Of a stretch of DNA of 52,994 nt, positions 50,766 to 52,994 are shown piece after piece. Made by a program: the position numbers and the translations under genes. The notes beneath the pieces were generated by a model. That model worked only from the letters and a program-made list of their open reading frames with translations, had not been told where the DNA came from and searched no databases. The DNA is from Bremia lactucae. Taxonomy: Eukaryota > Oomycota > Peronosporomycetes > Peronosporales > Peronosporaceae. Positions within the stretch are counted from its first letter, which is position 1; every line of letters begins with the position of its first letter. The stretch is taken from positions 6,763,062 through 6,816,055 of the forward strand of contig NC_090619.1 in assembly GCF_004359215.1 (NCBI RefSeq), given 5' to 3'.

Positions 50766-52043
50766 GATATTCTATCGAGAACAACCTTTTGCTTTATTGC
50801 ACGGACGCTGCGGATTCTCCGCGCGTCGTTGTTCCTCATGATGAGGATTATAAGTACCGAATACTCTTTGAGGCACAGGATACTGTCCTTGGTAGTCATC
50901 TCGGTAGAGAAAAGCTCTACGGCTCTGTAAGCTAGATTTATTTGTTGTGAAAACTTTATAATTGGGTCAGCGAATACGTTTGCACATGCGAAACTTGCTA
51001 ACGGGCTAAAGTCTCGGCGCATGCTGCTGCACCACTGGCAAGTCTGCCCGTTGGGTGTTGGGAGTCCATATTAATGGATCTTGATTTCGGTCCACTAGGA
51101 GATTCGGCCGGTTGCTCTGGCATAGTGGTCTTTGTTGACCGATTGAGCTAAAGGACTCAATTAGCGGCTGTGCCGGAGACCATTGATGGATGAAGGTACA
51201 GCAAGGCTGTTCATCAATCGCGTGTTTCGACAACCCGGTTTGCCAGTGACAATTGTCTCTGAACGGGATCCCTGCTTCACGGATAGATTATGGAAATCAA
51301 TTTTCGGAGTGCTTGGCAGATTGGATATGTCCACCGCGCACCATCCGCAGACCGATTGTCAAACTGAACGTGTCAATTGCGTCTTTGAAGACGCAGTGTG
51401 TGTGCTCAGACACCAGAGTTCTGGAGCTCAATGCTCCCAATGATCGAATTCGCGTTAAAAAAAATGCTGTTAGTCTCTACAGGCTATACTCCGTTCTATC
51501 TCAACGGTCTCACTCACCACGCGCTCTGTTAACGATACCAGTGCGTGGCTCGGGGTTTGTTGGTAGTGAACTATTCGATGGGCTTGCTGATATCAGCCCT
51601 GTTGCCAATCGGAGTCGAGAAAGCGACTTCCTCGCGACGCGATTCAGTGTCTTAAGACATGTAAGGGATACGATGGCTGATAGCCAAGACAAACAAAAAG
51701 AACAAGCAGATGCCACATGCAGAAGCTGTATTAATTTTTATATGGCCGGAGACCGAGTTTTATTAAACGCTAAAAATCTACCTAATAGCTTGGTTTTCGG
51801 GGTCTTCAAGACCAAATTGGACCATTTACAGTCGTGGCCGAAAAGGGCCTAGTTTACACGCTAAACCTTTTTAGCAAGCTGCGTACCAACCCAGTGCTCC
51901 ACATCGGCTTGTTTAAAACAAATCAGGACCCTTCCCACGTGGATTTAAAGGCGCTTGCGCCGAGACTGGCGGTCGTGCCGCAGATTGCTGGATCCTCACT
52001 AGGAAGTCTAGCTGGCCCTCTAAACGAGGTTGCTGACGTTTAA
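50766..52043 (+). pseudogene. B5 integrase and GPF/Y module
   Basis: 50753-50935 reads NLLLYCTDAADSPRVVVPHD and an altered zinc domain (FEAQDTVLGSHLG, first His changed to Gln). Core pieces: VVFVDRLS near 51130, SERDPCFT with Glu in place of the second Asp, and CQTERVNCVFED with the Glu. GPF/Y remains at about 51740-52043 (MAGDRVLLNAKNLP, then PVLHIGLFKTNQD) with the central FIGPF deleted. Confidence 0.72.
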
Positions 52044-52171
52044 GCGTCAAAATACGCTTTGAACCGCCTCAAAAGAGCACTCAATCCGAGAAAGCTTTCA
52101 CAAAGAAGTTGCACCTCGTGCTTTAGAGCATCAAATGCTTCCGCCGAAGTTTCGGCCCCCTCCCGCGCTGC

Positions 52172-52390
52172 TTGATGCGCGGGGGATCTTCAGTTTCACG
52201 TGGAGAAATTTTGAAGCGACGTCGTCGTACGGGCCAATACCAGTATCTGGTGAAGTGGCTAGGGTATCCCTCTTCAGAAAACTCTTGGGAGTTTGAGGTA
52301 CCTCTTGGGCAACATTCCCTTACGCCGTTGACGTTTTTGAGCGCCAAGCTCAGGGTCAACTCGGGTCAAACGACGCTGACCATCACTAAA
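52172..52390 (+). pseudogene. B5 chromodomain, end of pol
   Basis: RRRRTGQYQYLVKWLGYPSS then ENSWEFEVPLGQ. It then shifts frame (B1 and B2 read RQDCPYAVDVFERQAQG). Pol stops shortly after. Confidence 0.75.
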
Positions 52391-52394
52391 AGTA

Positions 52395-52809
52395 GCAATA
52401 GGTGAATCTATGATCTCAATGCCGCTTCGAACGATCTTCTCCGGCGTCCTCGCCGTGTCACCGGAGGTCCAGATGTCCAAGCTGTGACCCGCGATGTCTT
52501 TGAGACGCTCGTCCGCACTAAGCTGAGTGAATTTGTATTCGCTATGAGCTTTAGCTTTCACTATCTTGGCAGCTCGACGACGAGCTTGTTCCTCTATGAG
52601 GATTGCCCCTCCTTGCTCTTCATCGAGCGGATTTGTAATGATGTTGGACTCAGGTCCTGTGTCCTACTCAATGCAGTTAAGACATCAGCGGCACCACGAT
52701 CTGCGAACGGATTCGGGGCCCGCCGACGTTCATCCACAGGAGAAGGCGTGTAAGAACGACGCTCTTTATCATCATCCTCTGATGAAATGTGACTCTCAAA
52801 GTCCACCAT
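52395..52809 (-). pseudogene. Antisense ORF of family B (copy in B5), 3' part deleted
   Basis: Starts ATGGTGGACTTTGAGAGTC at 52809. It reads HISSEDDDKERRSYTPSPVD, ERRRAPNPFADRGAADVLTA and LSRTQDLS, then after a frame change SEYKFTQLSADERLKDIAGH and SLDIWTSGDTARTPEKIV. The C-terminal ~100 codons seen in B1 and B2 are missing. The start lies about 165 bp from the 3' LTR. It has the cleanest N-terminal half of the three copies. Confidence 0.6.
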
Positions 52810-52974
52810 TCCCTCATCGTCGAGGGAGGTGCTAAGAGTCTGTGACTTACACTAGATTTTCATGATACAAAGGAAAGAAAAACACAACCGAACGGTTAGC
52901 GATTTAGGTTCGAACCTCAAAGAGGATATGAAGCGAATGTTTTCTCTCAGTGTGAACAGTCTGATTGGGAAGGG

Positions 52975-52994
52975 TGTGATGAGGCACACATTGG
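52975..52994 (+). repeat. Start of the B5 3' LTR, cut by the window edge
   Basis: TGTGATGAGGCACACATTGG follows a GATTGGGAAGGG polypurine tract and matches the first 20 bp of the family B LTR. Confidence 0.8.

Larger units (their letters stand above)
46858..52994 (+). mobile_element. Element B5: family B gypsy element, 5' truncated
   Basis: Begins inside gag at about 46858 (TAGCGGCATCTATGCCAAC) and runs through protease, linker, RT, RNase H, integrase, GPF/Y and chromodomain to the start of its 3' LTR at 52975. It is interrupted by a solo family A LTR at 50320-50765. The RT motif is YFND, the zinc knuckle has Phe for its second Cys, and frameshifts are frequent. Confidence 0.85.

Overview
Organism and general picture. 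This is a repeat-rich eukaryotic window. Five host genes, some with several very short introns (about 54-103 nt, GT-AG), sit in two small islands separated by nested and broken Ty3/gypsy LTR retrotransposons. A secreted papain-like protease, compact introns and two lineages of chromodomain-bearing gypsy elements fit an oomycete of the Phytophthora/downy-mildew group. That assignment is inference; no rRNA or other marker is present. I saw no tRNA, rRNA or CRISPR. Layout. 1-1551: 3' end of a family A gypsy element with its LTR. 2084-5401: host island 1, a three-exon ELL-like gene on the minus strand and an IPI3/WDR18-type WD40 gene on the plus strand, divergently arranged. 5685-5977: truncated family A LTR. 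6144-15409: complete family B gypsy element (B1, minus strand) with two LTRs and a GCAGC target duplication; it holds an assembly gap, a duplicated block and a patch of family A integrase. 15420-23207: plus-strand family B elements B2 and B3 sharing one LTR. 23208-24159: AT-rich, weakly repeated DNA. 24160-28985: family A element A2 (minus). 28985-31660: a family A gag scrap and a very old family B element (plus). 31770-32285: unidentified open frame cut by an LTR. 32286-34930: family B element B4 (plus), broken by A3. 34931-42875: nearly full-length family A element A3 (minus). 43133-46248: host island 2, all minus strand: a four-exon cytochrome b561, an unrecognised three-exon 104-aa gene, and a secreted papain-family cysteine protease. 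About 46858-52994: family B element B5 (plus), carrying a nested solo family A LTR and running off the right edge. How the parts relate. The host genes look intact and unrelated in pathway (ribosome biogenesis, transcription elongation, transmembrane electron transfer, secreted proteolysis). The retroelements are mostly inactive: every family B copy I could read has a mutated reverse transcriptase FDD motif. The most interesting signal is that both retroelement families carry an extra ORF on the opposite strand between the end of pol and the 3' LTR. In family B, differences between copies fall almost entirely at third codon positions of that antisense frame, which suggests an antisense-encoded protein that was under selection.
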